From NCBI GenBank assembly GCA_000697055.1, contig JNDT01001316.1, positions 1-56,800 on the forward strand: a stretch of DNA of 56,800 bases, given 5' to 3'. This document shows, piece by piece, positions 46,880 to 56,800 of this stretch. This DNA is from Saksenaea vasiformis B4078. Taxonomy: Eukaryota; Mucoromycota; Mucoromycetes; Mucorales; Saksenaeaceae. The notes under the pieces were generated by a model. It was not told the origin of the DNA. It saw only the letters and a list, made by a program, of their open reading frames with translations, and ran no database searches. A program made the translations under genes and the position numbers. The first letter of the stretch is position 1. Each line of letters opens with the position of its first letter.

Positions 46880-49800
46880 ATGGGAATAAACGACGACTCA
46901 CCTGAGAAAGATAAACTCCAGTTGCCGACCTTGGACACTCATTCCGGGTCATTCCATCTCAACACCCCTTCATTACAAGACAGATCTATGTTATCGACAG
47001 AAACTAAGTTGGATATGCGAGAGAACTTGACAACACCACATAATGACCCTTCGAACCCCTTTGCATTCACGCCGGAACAACTGTCTGCTCTGATTGATCC
47101 TAAGAATTTATCATTATTACGAACATATGGTGGCTTACCTGGTGTTGCCCGAGGTATCCACGCCGATCTGCAGTCTGGTATTACCAAGGATGCAAAAATC
47201 GAGACAGCTATTTCTCTCTGCGACGTGATGTCGGAATCAATGCAGAAAGAACTTGTACAACATAATGAACCTGTTCCGCAAGATTCGTTTACACAAAGAA
47301 AGCTCATCTTCGGTGATAATACGTTACCGCCTGCCAAATCAAAAAATATTTTACAGCTCATGTGGATGGCCATGAAAGATAAAACTCTCGTATGTAACAC
47401 TTGATCTATCTTTTGTGTTCTGAAGGAACATTCTTTAGATTCTTCTTACGGTAGCAGCAGTTATCTCACTGGCTGTGGGCCTGTATGAAGATATCGCCAG
47501 TCCGGAGTATGACAAAGAAGGAAACAAAATTCCAGGCGTCAAATGGGTCGAAGGTGTTGCCATCATTGTCGCCATCCTTATTGTCTTGCTGGTGGGGAGT
47601 GTCAACGATTTCCAAAAAGAAAAACAGTTTCGTAAATTAAATGCCAAGAAAGAAGACCGAATTGTTAAGGTACAGTCACTAATACATGCATGAGGGTTGT
47701 ACTAATCTTGATCCAGGCCACGAGGGAAGGCGTAACTTCGCTTATCTCGGTACATGATATTCTTGTGGGTGATATTTTGCACCTGGAACCGGGTGATATC
47801 GTCGCTGCCGATGGTTTGTTTATCGATGGCCATAACCTCCGCTGTGATGAATCAGCAGCCACGGGTGAGTCCGATGCTGTTCGAAAACAACACTGGGATA
47901 CTTGTTGCCGTTTACTTGACGATGAAGTACAACAAAAACGTTTGACTCAAATGTCAAGAGCGGACTCATCCTCACCAACGGAAGATCGACGTGTGGAGAT
48001 GCCGCACAAGTCCCTCCCGGATCCTTTTATTGTGTCGGGCTCCAAAGTCCTGGAAGGCGTAGCTACCTATCTCGTAACAGGTGTTGGTGTCAACTCCTTC
48101 CATGGTCGTACGATGATGGCCTTACGTACCGAACCCGAAAGCACACCACTGCAAGAAAAATTAGATGCTCTTGCCGGAATGATTGCAAAGCTCGGTTCCG
48201 CTGCCGGACTTCTAATGTTAATTGTGTTACTCATTCGGTACTTCGCCAACTGGAGATATGGGATCCCGACCAACGCCGCCGACATTGTGCGCAGCATCAT
48301 GGGTATCCTTATTGTCGTTGTCACCATCGTCGTCGTCGCTGTTCCCGAAGGTCTTCCTCTCGCTGTTACATTGGGTAGGTTTCCAAAGTGTCACATTGCA
48401 TATTAAGTAATGAAATCTGCGATTTAGCATTGGCTTATGCAACTCGGCGCATGCTCAAAGACAACAACCTGGTCCGTGTTCTTGCTGCCTGTGAAACCAT
48501 GGGAAATGCCACAACTGTCTGCTCGGATAAGACGGGTACCTTGACTCAGAATGAAATGACCGTTGTTGCCGGCACACTAGGCTCTTCTTTCCGATTCTTG
48601 AAAGATCCTCCATCCAATCGCGTCGATCTCAATGATATCACCGCAATAGCTGACAAAGTACCACTACCCATCGTCCACATGCTTAATCAATCCATCGCAG
48701 TCAATTCCACTGCATTTGAAAGCAAAGAAAAGGATACCCCGTGCTTTGTCGGCAACAAAACGGAAACCGCCTTGCTAGCCTTTGCACGCGACAACTTGAG
48801 ATCAGAAAACTACGAAGTCCTTCGCAACCGATGGCCCGTTGAGCAAGTACTTCCTTTCAGCTCTGAACGCAAAGCCATGGTGACCATTCTTCGTGTACCT
48901 CATCCAGACGATCCCAAACGTGTCATCTACCGTGCTCATGTTAAAGGTGCATCAGAACTACTTGTCGAGAAATGTTCTAGCATCATTACTCTTCGCGACT
49001 CTCAGTACACATCTACGACCCATGATTATGATGTCAAGACAAGGAAATTCAATTCCGAAGACCGCAAACGGATGGATAGAATCATTCAGAGTTATGCATT
49101 CCGTAGTCTGCGCACGATTGGTATTGCCTATCGTGACTTTGAACAATGGCCACCACAAAGATCCACTATTGTTGGCGATGAAATCGAGGTTGACTATGAC
49201 GATATTGTTCAGGACCAAGGTCTGACCCTTGTCGGTATTGTTGGTATTGAGGATCCACTACGGCCAGGTGTGAAGGAAGCTGTGAAGGCATGTCAACAAG
49301 CGGGTGTATTTGTACGTATGGTGACAGGCGACAATGTCATGACGGCCAAGAGTATTGCTAAGCAATGTGGTATCTATACTTCCGGTGGTATTGTCATGGA
49401 GGGTCCTGTTTTCCGTAATCTGCCGGTATCCGAAATGAACGCTATCCTCCCACGTCTTCAGGTCCTAGCGCGATCCAGCCCCGAGGATAAACAGATCCTT
49501 GTAGCTCGTCTCAAAGAGCTCGGTGATATCGTCGCGGTGACGGGAGATGGTACCAACGATGGCCCAGCACTCAAACTTGCCGATGTTGGTTTCTCCATGG
49601 GTATAGCGGGAACCGAGGTTGCTAAGGAAGCTTCAAGCATTATCCTCATGGATGATAACTTCTCGAGTATCGTCAAGGCTATCCTGTGGGGCCGCTGTGT
49701 GAACGATGCCGTCAAGAAATTCCTGGAATTCCAACTGACGGTCAATGTCACTGCTGTGTTGCTTACCTTCATTTCCGCTGTTGCAAGTCCTAGCCAGAAA

Positions 49801-50713
49801 TCTGTCCTGACCGCCGTACAACTTCTGTGGGTGAATCTGATCATGGATACCTTTGCCGCTCTGGCTTTGGCAACCGACCCACCTACGGAAGAATTGCTGC
49901 ACCGCGCACCAGAACCTCGTTCAGCACCGCTCATTACTTTCAAAATGTGGAAGATGATCATCGGTCAGTCGATATTCCAAGTGGTTGTGACGCTGGTGCT
50001 GCTATACAGTGATGTCCTACATTACGACAGCGAGAGTGTCGTTTTGCAGACGATTGTCTTCAACACATTCGTATTCTGCCAGATTTTCAATGAAATCAAG
50101 TAAGTTATATGTCGCGGCAGTGAGTAGCAAGATCTAACCGATGCTATTTTTTTTTTCGTTTGTTAGTTGTCGTCGTATCGATAGTAAATTGAACGTTTTC
50201 CATAACATCACAAAGAACAAATTCTTTATCATTATTTTTGGTATCTGTATTCTGGGCCAGGCCATTATCGTCAACTTTGGCGGCGTAGCATTCCAGGTGA
50301 CTCAAGTTGGTGGTCCAGAATGGGCGATCGCTGTTCTCGTTGGAATGATCTCGCTTCCCATTGGTGTCGTAGTACGACTTATTCCTGATAATCTGTTTGC
50401 CTTCCTGTTCCGCGATCCCGCCACTCGCCAACGCTATCTCGGCGGACCATTGGAAGGTACAGCGACCCCCGCCGTCTATATGGCTGGAAACGAACGTGTG
50501 GCATGGTCCAACACGTATGCACATGTTCAAGAAGGTCTACAGACGACAAAAGGATCCCATTCCCCCAATAATGGCTCGACTTTGGCAGCATCAGTCGTTT
50601 TGCCAAGCCTGGTAGCAACAGCGCCCTCCACAGGCTGGGCACAAGTCAATTATGAGCAGGAAAATCAAGATACACAGTACTCGTATACATCACGGTCTTT
50701 CCATGAACAATAA
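46880..50713 (+). CDS. PMC1: P-type Ca2+-transporting ATPase, PMCA/Pmc1 type
   Basis: ATP-driven calcium export pump of the vacuole or plasma membrane. Five exons (46880-47389, 47439-47669, 47717-48374, 48428-50099, 50167-50713) close to 1,205 residues. Order: cytosolic N-terminus; first membrane pair (ILLTVAAVISLAVGLYED, VEGVAIIVAILIVLLVGSVN); A-domain with DESAATGESD; M4 with PEGLPLAVTLALAYATRRML; phosphorylation loop CSDKTGTLTQNEM (Asp near residue 500); nucleotide-binding KGASELLVEKC; hinge TGDN and GDGTNDGPALK; M6 VNLIMDTFAALALATDPP; C-terminal helices. The PMCA-type M4 and M6 motifs separate it from SERCA. The C-terminal tail is short (~70 residues after the last helix) with no obvious calmodulin-binding helix, as in fungal Pmc1 enzymes. 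All catalytic motifs are intact. Confidence 0.96.
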
Positions 50714-51771
50714 TGCTTTGCAGTTTACATCTTCTTCCCTGTAGTTATAGTATATGTATTTTTTCTGTTTGTTTGCTTTCCTTTGGAAAGCCTATGTAAA
50801 TGTAGTACCGGTTAATATGTCAGACCGACGAATAATTAAACTTTACCAATATCCCATAAACGCATCCCCCTCGCTCCGTTTTGCTCTCGTTGTGGCTAGA
50901 TCATTGCTCAAATGCTGGTGTCATTGGCCCCAGCTGCAGCACAACAACTCTATTGTTTATAACAAAACAAACGGCATGACCTGCTTAGCATCTATAAATG
51001 CCTGGCTTGGAAAGTCAAAGCATTACCAGAATTCTAGTATATCCATTTCTCATTGTCCCTACTTCGACCAGAAAGAAACGTAAAATGCTGAAGTTTGCTT
51101 TGTCCTTTTTTTTTTTTTTTCATTATCATCGTACCCAATGGATTCAATATGTGTAAGAAAGTAAATGCTGAAACTTAACTTGCCGAGCGTGCAAAACAGT
51201 TAGAGTTTAAAAGGACACCTTGCAACAACGGTGATGTCCGGTAACGGAGTCTTGGAATATCCTAATGAATTCTTTCCCGTTTCTCAAAAGCCCAGACACC
51301 AAAATAACAAAACAAACGACCTGTGACTTTTTTTCTTGTTAAAGATTCTATTTTATCATTGCATAGTGCATGTGCTGCTTGACTCTGTCGCATTCGCCAC
51401 TGAGCGGAATTCGTTGAAGACAGATCCAGACGCCGAACCAAAACACGACAGCACCGACAACACTCACGCCACATTATTTTTAGACATTACATCATAGACA
51501 GTGGCGCAACAACGCAGCGATCATCTTGTAGTTATTTTTATTATCTTTTAGCAGTAGCTGATCCGATCCTCAACAGTATAAATATCCCTTCGACTTAGAC
51601 AAAATAAAGAAAAACTTATCCGTTCATATTTTATACTTTTACCTGCTTACCTTTGATCCCCAGTGGGTTTGACCAGAGTGCGTTACTGGAAGAAAACCCA
51701 GATCAAGGCCATTTACGAAAACGACAACAACACGATACGTGCACAACAAAAAATTGTAGCTAGAAGCCACT
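50714..51771. other. Intergenic region between Ca2+ pump and tRNA-Leu
   Basis: About 1.06 kb with no supportable protein gene; open frames at 50754-51083 (+) and 51262-51474 (-) have no domain. A small hairpin at about 51665-51699 is listed separately. Confidence 0.45.
51665..51699. other. Small stem-loop downstream of the tRNA gene
   Basis: TGGGTTT pairs with AAACCCA, with an inner CCAG/CTGG stem and a 9-nt loop. It lies 3' of the minus-strand tRNA. No known role; may be chance. Confidence 0.2.
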
Positions 51772-51856
51772 TGTGAAGAGAGTGGGATTCGAACCCACGC
51801 CTCCGAAGAGATCAGGGCCTTAACCTGACGCCTTAGACCAACTCGGCCATCTCTCC
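51772..51856 (-). tRNA. tRNA-Leu (anticodon AAG)
   Basis: On the minus strand the acceptor stem GGAGAGA pairs with TCTCTTC (one G-T pair). TG at positions 8-9 precedes the D-arm GCCGAGTTGGTCTAAGGC. The anticodon stem TCAGG/CCTGA encloses loop TTAAGGC, giving anticodon AAG (Leu, CUU). A class-II long variable arm (TCTCTTCGGAGGC region) and the T-arm GTGGG-TTCGAAT-CCCAC follow. The discriminator is A. No intron. Internal A- and B-box promoter elements are intact. Confidence 0.96.
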
Positions 51857-52362
51857 ACGGTTATTTCCTTCAACCAACAGTAAAGGATCATGCCATGAGA
51901 TAAATTGGGCAAAATTCACCGATTTGGTCAGATGTCAAGAAATTTTGGGCAGTTTGCTGCTGGTAAATTTGGTGTTGCCGACATAATAATTCAATGAATC
52001 TTCACAAAAATTTATGTAATAGTAACTCGCGAGTTCCATTAAGATCATCTACTATAATAGCTTATTTATTTTATTTTACTTGAAATATTTGTAAACTAGT
52101 TTCTCGAAACTCATTTGTATATAATTGTAAAATGACTTATTGAATTGCAATTGACTTAATGTTCGCCATTGTCAATGGAAGCTAGAAATAAGTGTAATAG
52201 TAATTTGCGGCATCTTGCGGAGCCTACATTAGTCAAAACTCATTGAGATAATATTATACTTTGAATATAGAGCTAAAAGAAAAAGAAATGAAAAGTATAT
52301 TCTATTTCAGCATTTTTTAAATTTACAGTGTCAAAACATTCAAACACTTTATTATCATGAGT
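51857..52362. other. AT-rich spacer
   Basis: About 500 bp, very AT-rich, between the tRNA promoter side and the hydratase 3' end. No feature recognised. Confidence 0.5.
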
Positions 52363-53577
52363 TTACAGCTTGGACGAGTATGATTCTTTGTGGAGAGTGG
52401 CATAACCATTGTTGACTACTACTACATCGCGTTCTTTTACTTTTGCGACAAAGATGATAGCATCGACTTTGGACTCCTTGGCATCAACCTTCCACATGTA
52501 GATTTCTACCGTCTCTCCTGGGAAAACAGGAGCGGCAAATCGTGCTTCAATGGACTTGAATCGCGTACGGTCGTTTCCACCGAAAGCCTTTAAGATCGCA
52601 TGACCACAAGCGCTATAGGTACAAAGTCCATGGAGAATCGGGCGAGGAAAGCCAACTTTAGGAGCCAGCTTTACATCTGCATGAAGTGGATTGAAATCGC
52701 TGGTCATCCTGCGTTAGACCTAAAACGAAACATACTAGGTAGCTTACCCTGACAAGCGGTACAATAGTGCCTGGTTTAATGTCGTTGCAAATGTCTCAAT
52801 CGCGTCCGGGTTTCTCTGGGGAGGTTTGTATACTGCACCCTTAGGGCCTTTAGGTCCCTTTTCCACCCCGGGAATCAAATATGTGAGCATCGCATCTAAC
52901 GGAAAGTACACATCTTCGTCCTTACATCCCAGCCGCCATAACCTCTGACAAAGGACTTGGATACCGCGCGGCAATAATGAACATTATCCTCTTCGCCATA
53001 ATAATCAACGGTTGTCTCGATCACCATGCCTGACCCTGAGAAAGTTCAGAAGTAGACCGTATGTATTTATTTGTACCTTTGTCATAAACACCTGTGCAGG
53101 TTTTCTTTGATGCGAAACGGCCACCATGAACAGGCCATGGCTTGAACACCTCAAGGGACTGTTCGCCATGGACGATTTTATTGGGATCGTAGGGCGGCAT
53201 GCCAGGTAATGGGCCAGAGCCACCCATGCGTTCGGCAAAGACATTGACATCGCTGTCATCGCCCTTCAGTGCCAGAACGAGTGGGTAAGTAGGCAATGGG
53301 CCAAAATCGGTATCTAGTGTGAATCCATGTAAGGAATGACGATCGTGAAAACGTGTGTGTATATGTACCAAGTTCATAAAGGTATCGTAGTTCGTCTTCT
53401 TTAACACCGACGGCTAAGGCATACAGCAAAAAGTCACGGCGATTGCAGCTAACCTAAGCATACCGTCATCGTATCGTTTATCTTAAAGCTGTTTGCATCA
53501 AAAAAAGGAACCTTCTCTGTAGGAAACTGATGGCCAACAGCCTTGGAAATATCAACTCGAAAACCTTCAACTGGCAT
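52363..53577 (-). CDS. Peroxisomal enoyl-CoA hydratase 2 (MaoC-like, hot-dog fold)
   Basis: Predicted to hydrate trans-2-enoyl-CoA to (3R)-hydroxyacyl-CoA in peroxisomal beta-oxidation. The start at 53577 gives MPVEGFRVDISKAVGHQFPT. Exon 1 (53577-53512) splices to 53453-53369, giving RRDFLLYALAVGVKEDELRY. Exon 3 onward supplies DTDFGPLPTYPLVLALKG, HGEQSLEVFKPWPVHGG and FVRGYGGWD. The last exons hold RNPDAIETFATTLNQALLYR and the hydratase-2 motif SDFNPLHADVKLA, with catalytic Asp and His. The product is about 300 residues, the size of a stand-alone hydratase 2 rather than the multifunctional Fox2, and ends in -SKL, a canonical PTS1 peroxisome-targeting signal. Because it lacks dehydrogenase domains, it may supplement Fox2 or make (R)-hydroxyacyl-CoA from even-position double bonds. 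Confidence 0.9.
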
Positions 53578-53697
53578 AATAGAATGCACGGAGTATAGAA
53601 AAAGAGGAGCAAAAAGCAAAAAGAAGAAAACGCTGCTTTTTTTTATTATGTTCCCTATTCCCAAAAAAACTGCTTACGAGATCCGAATCCCCACTTT

Positions 53698-55984
53698 CTA
53701 TTCCCGCACGCGAACAAGGTTATCATTTTCCCAGCTATTCATGCCAGAAGTTTTTGCGGCGGCAAAGCTTCTTTTCCGTCTTCCGAGCTGGCGTTTGTCA
53801 AACACATCCCTATTATTTTTTCCCTCGGAAATATCCTGAGCTGCCGGCAGCTTCAAGTCATCATCATCATCACCTTCCCCTTCTGACGATTGTTCTTCTT
53901 CTTCTTGCTGTCGATCCGATAGGAGCAATGAATCTGCAATTTTCAATGCTTCCAAAGAGACATCATCACAGAGTGATGCATTTAAGTGGATGCTGTTTTC
54001 TTGTGCACTTTCCACTGTTTCCGTCGTGTGAAAAGCATGCGTGTTCGTGTCATCCTCCGGATGTCCCTCCTCTACCCATTCATACAACAACATGTATGGA
54101 TTGGCAAGAAGCACATCCTCCAAGGAACATGTATCCACTTTTGTATCCGAAATGCGATAAAATAAATCATCCCCTTCCCATACTTCTTTCTCTGTCCCAC
54201 TTGCGCATCGGGTACAGCAGCAACGATCAGCAAGGATACGACGTTTGTAGGTGACGAAGTGGCCGTAGCTATGGCTTCCATAGTGGACAACGGCGCTCAT
54301 TAGCCAGTAACGGCCGTGTGAATCCTCCGAATGAGACGTCGAGATTGGGACATTCGGTTGTGTATGCAACGTACCATTGGTGCAGTAAGGTGTGATATCA
54401 AGATACTCGGGAAATCGAAGCTGACATGTGTTCTTGTACAGCGCACCCGAAGTATGGAAGGCCGAACGTGATAAGTGAAGACAAAGTATTCTTGGCGGTT
54501 TCGCTATCATTACTTGCTTACTTGACAATTTACTCACAGCCCGAAGCACACGGTCTTTCAGCACATCGTCTGGTTCCTCCTCGATCTGGCCCAATGCTAG
54601 CCGGCGTTCTATGATCTGACGCATTTTCTCCAAATCTACTAGTTTCGTCACATATCCTTTTTTCTTCTTTTGCGATTTGGCACGCTTGATCTGGTCTCTG
54701 ACGATCTCTAGCTTGGCAGTTATTGTTGACATGGTATAAATAAGTGAGCATTTCCGACAGCTTGCATCCTGAAGATACTCCATGGAAGTGAACTGCCGCA
54801 GACATTCGTCTAATGTGGTAGTATACTGTACAAAGGAACAATTAGCAGCTTTTTTTTTTTTGGTCTCTGCAAGCACTGTGTGCAGTCTACATACTGTATT
54901 GGGTAAACTGAGTTGGATGTTATTAAAGGAAAAATGGCGAATAGCAGCCTATAAATCCTCCACGGTAAGCAAAAAGAGATGTGACACATGGCATAAGAAA
55001 GGGAAAGGAAGAGAGAATAGCTTTTTACCGTGTATCCGCATTGTGTACATGACAACCGATTGGCTAATAGACCCGTAAATGGATTATCGAGGACAAGGCT
55101 GTTCTTTAGGCGAGGTGTTGTTGTTGGTCTGCTGGACGGTGGAGGTGCGATTGTCAGCACATCTCTAAGTCCTGAACCTGTTCTTTCCAATTGATTGAGT
55201 TCCTGCCATTCCGCTTCAACTGCACCCGTGATCAGTTGAAAGGATTCTTGGGCATCTTGTTGTTCACGGCCAATAATACGTCTATTCGATGACATGGAAA
55301 TTACAAGATCGATGGGTCGAAAGGACGAACGTCGGTAGAGCGGTCTGGATAGTAAACGGATAGTCTTCAAAAGGGATCGAGTGACGGGCAGTGGCGTCCG
55401 TAAGGGTAAATGGGTGATATAGTTCAAATGGCCGTGTAAACTTGGTAAAGAGGACAAGGCCTGCCAAAAATGAAGAAAGAAAGAAAGGGAAGCCTCAACA
55501 AAGATGGATTGTAATATCCGCATTACCTGGAGTACCGAATTAAGAAAACAGGAATTTCCTGTGTTCACAAGACCTGCGACAAATATATTGCTGTCTGGGT
55601 CTTCTGTTGTGCCAATGCACACCTGAGGTTGGTCAAAAATAGATTCGCTGTCTTCCGATCCCGGATTGATAGACCATCAGCATGGGTACGATGCATAAAT
55701 AATTCGAGCAACCTACCGCTCACATCAAGCGACATGGGTAGGAAATTGTAAGTTGCGTCGAGTTTAAGCAGCTGCAGGACATGATGGATACCAAGCCATC
55801 GACAGGCGGTTTGAACGACGGATGACCACCAACCGTATATGATGTAGGGTAGGTCATGGTAGAAAGAAAATGTACGAAGAATAGGTAGTAGAATGGCGAC
55901 CAAGCTAAGGACGGCGATGGCAAACTGGAAGAGCGAGGTCACTTCATTCAGCCACCACTGGATAGCTTCCACCGTCAAGTGCAT
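53698..55984 (-). CDS. Ubiquitin-specific protease, membrane-anchored (Ubp16/USP30-like)
   Basis: Cysteine deubiquitinase predicted to be anchored by an N-terminal helix, like yeast Ubp16 and animal USP30 on the mitochondrial outer membrane. Exons: 55984-55724, 55622-55527, 55460-55029, one short exon at about 54950-54897, then a long one to the stop at 53698. The first exon has a transmembrane span (FAIAVLSLVAILLPILR). The Cys box is GLVNTGNSCFLNSVLQ; the QQD box is REQQDAQESFQL. A CxxC pair (CTQCGYT and CRKC) marks the USP zinc site. The His box is HYGSHSYGHFVTYKR, followed by ANPYMLLYEW. The catalytic Cys, His and structural motifs are intact. The C-terminal ~120 residues are an acidic, Glu/Asp-rich tail (QEEEEQSSEGEGDDDDD) of unknown role. 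The USP subtype is inferred from the membrane anchor and layout. Confidence 0.9.
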
Positions 55985-56800
55985 TCTGCAGTAGGTTGGG
56001 AACCTGGTCTTCCCAGCAACCGGTGGTCCGAATTTTGCGGTTTCGTGACGGCCAAATGATCTTTTCTGCTCACATCCGTTCCTGAGGGCATGAAAAATTC
56101 GGTTCGTGTCACCCGAGACTACCCAACTGTCAAGATTGTTTCTTTTTATCCATGATCAAAATGGAGCTCTTACATTGCTTATGTAACCGGGGAGAAACGG
56201 GAAAATAAGGATAGAATGGATTTGGATGAAAAAAAAAAGTTAAGCAATTTAGTTTGAGGTGCAGCAAACCCAATTGGAAAACAAAAACAATGTCATTCCA
56301 TTGTATTGAATGCAAAATAGAAAATAAGCATTCGACTAGAAACAGCCTATTTACCGTAGCTTAACATAGGACTGGGCGTGGTTTAATCAAAGAGCCTGAA
56401 GCAATTTACTCAGAAAACCTTATCGTTAGATTCCACGAGTCTTGCAAGGACGGGGAAACAATTTAGCGTAGCCTGTTCAAGCAATGCACATGTTTGATGC
56501 AGGAAATCAGAGTCGGGATGGAGATAACGAGAGAGAGAGAAGTTGCCCTACGCAAAAGAGATGGATGCATATAACAGCGATCGATCCACATGAGGCGTGC
56601 CCAAACCTGAACCCCGAAAACTGAGCACGAATTTTCTGCCAAAATGGACTAAGCAGTGTGAGCAACACAGTAATGACCTGGGGCCTGTTTCACCGCAGAT
56701 GGCGCCCAGAAGTCTAGGCAATGCTTTCCTAGAGCCAATTGTACCAGCTACAAACCTGTAGCCCTTGACCTCCCTTGCTTTTTTTTTTTTTTTTTTTTTT
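55985..56800. other. Upstream flank of the ubiquitin protease and window end
   Basis: About 800 bp with no gene recognised; contains the ubiquitin-protease promoter on the minus strand. The window ends in a run of at least 18 T. Confidence 0.5.

Noticed and set aside
49458..49961. 167-codon minus-strand frame
   Set aside because: It is antisense to the conserved P-domain of the Ca2+ ATPase.
1..56800. CRISPR arrays, insertion sequences, operons or phage features
   Set aside because: The window is eukaryotic with spliced genes; no direct-repeat arrays or bacterial mobile elements were seen.

Overview
The window is nuclear DNA of a filamentous fungus, most probably an early-diverging one of the Mucorales type. 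The evidence is: dense small GT-AG introns (about 37-120 nt) with CTNAC-like branch points; genes packed on both strands; a GH85 endo-beta-N-acetylglucosaminidase that closely resembles the cytosolic Endo-M type known from Mucor; and a DEAD-box helicase with a GUCT domain. Homopolymer tracts (C at the start, T at the end) bound the window. All gene models were built by eye from reading frames, conserved motifs and splice sites. Several close to exact multiples of three across all exons; others have approximate internal exon borders.

Layout. COX11 (401-1168, -) is followed by a 4.9 kb gene-poor stretch with at least one decayed coding fragment. A cytochrome P450 (6153-7812, +) converges on a DH-BAR RhoGEF (7893-11486, -). 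Next come two tandem 2-oxoglutarate/Fe(II) dioxygenase copies on the minus strand, one a clear pseudogene (11568-12669) and one with a complete reading frame (14322-15584). A large prolyl-oligopeptidase-like hydrolase (15746-19493, -) shares a 195-bp divergent promoter with a GH38 Ams1-type alpha-mannosidase (19689-24475, +). Then follow a ubiquitin-like/WLM metalloprotease (24583-25571, +), ribosomal protein eL15 (25833-26447, -), mitochondrial ribosomal protein uS2m (28157-29129, +) and the GH85 ENGase (29596-32248, +), which is followed by a relic of an unidentified gene. After these lie a POT1-like telomere protein (33444-35714, -), a previously unmodelled small membrane protein (36051-36561, -), a DDX21-like GUCT helicase (36781-39630, +), a Rad5/Rad16-group SNF2 ATPase (42052-45919, +), a PMCA-type Ca2+ pump (46880-50713, +), tRNA-Leu(AAG) (51772-51856, -), a peroxisomal enoyl-CoA hydratase 2 ending in -SKL (52363-53577, -) and a membrane-anchored ubiquitin protease of Ubp16/USP30 type (53698-55984, -).

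Most genes are unrelated housekeeping functions. One functional pairing stands out: ENGase and the Ams1-type alpha-mannosidase both act on free or misfolded-protein N-glycans in the cytosol/vacuole and lie about 5 kb apart. The most unusual feature of the window is its gene architecture: several micro-exons (3, 14, 16 and 22 nt) fall exactly on catalytic or nucleotide-binding motifs.
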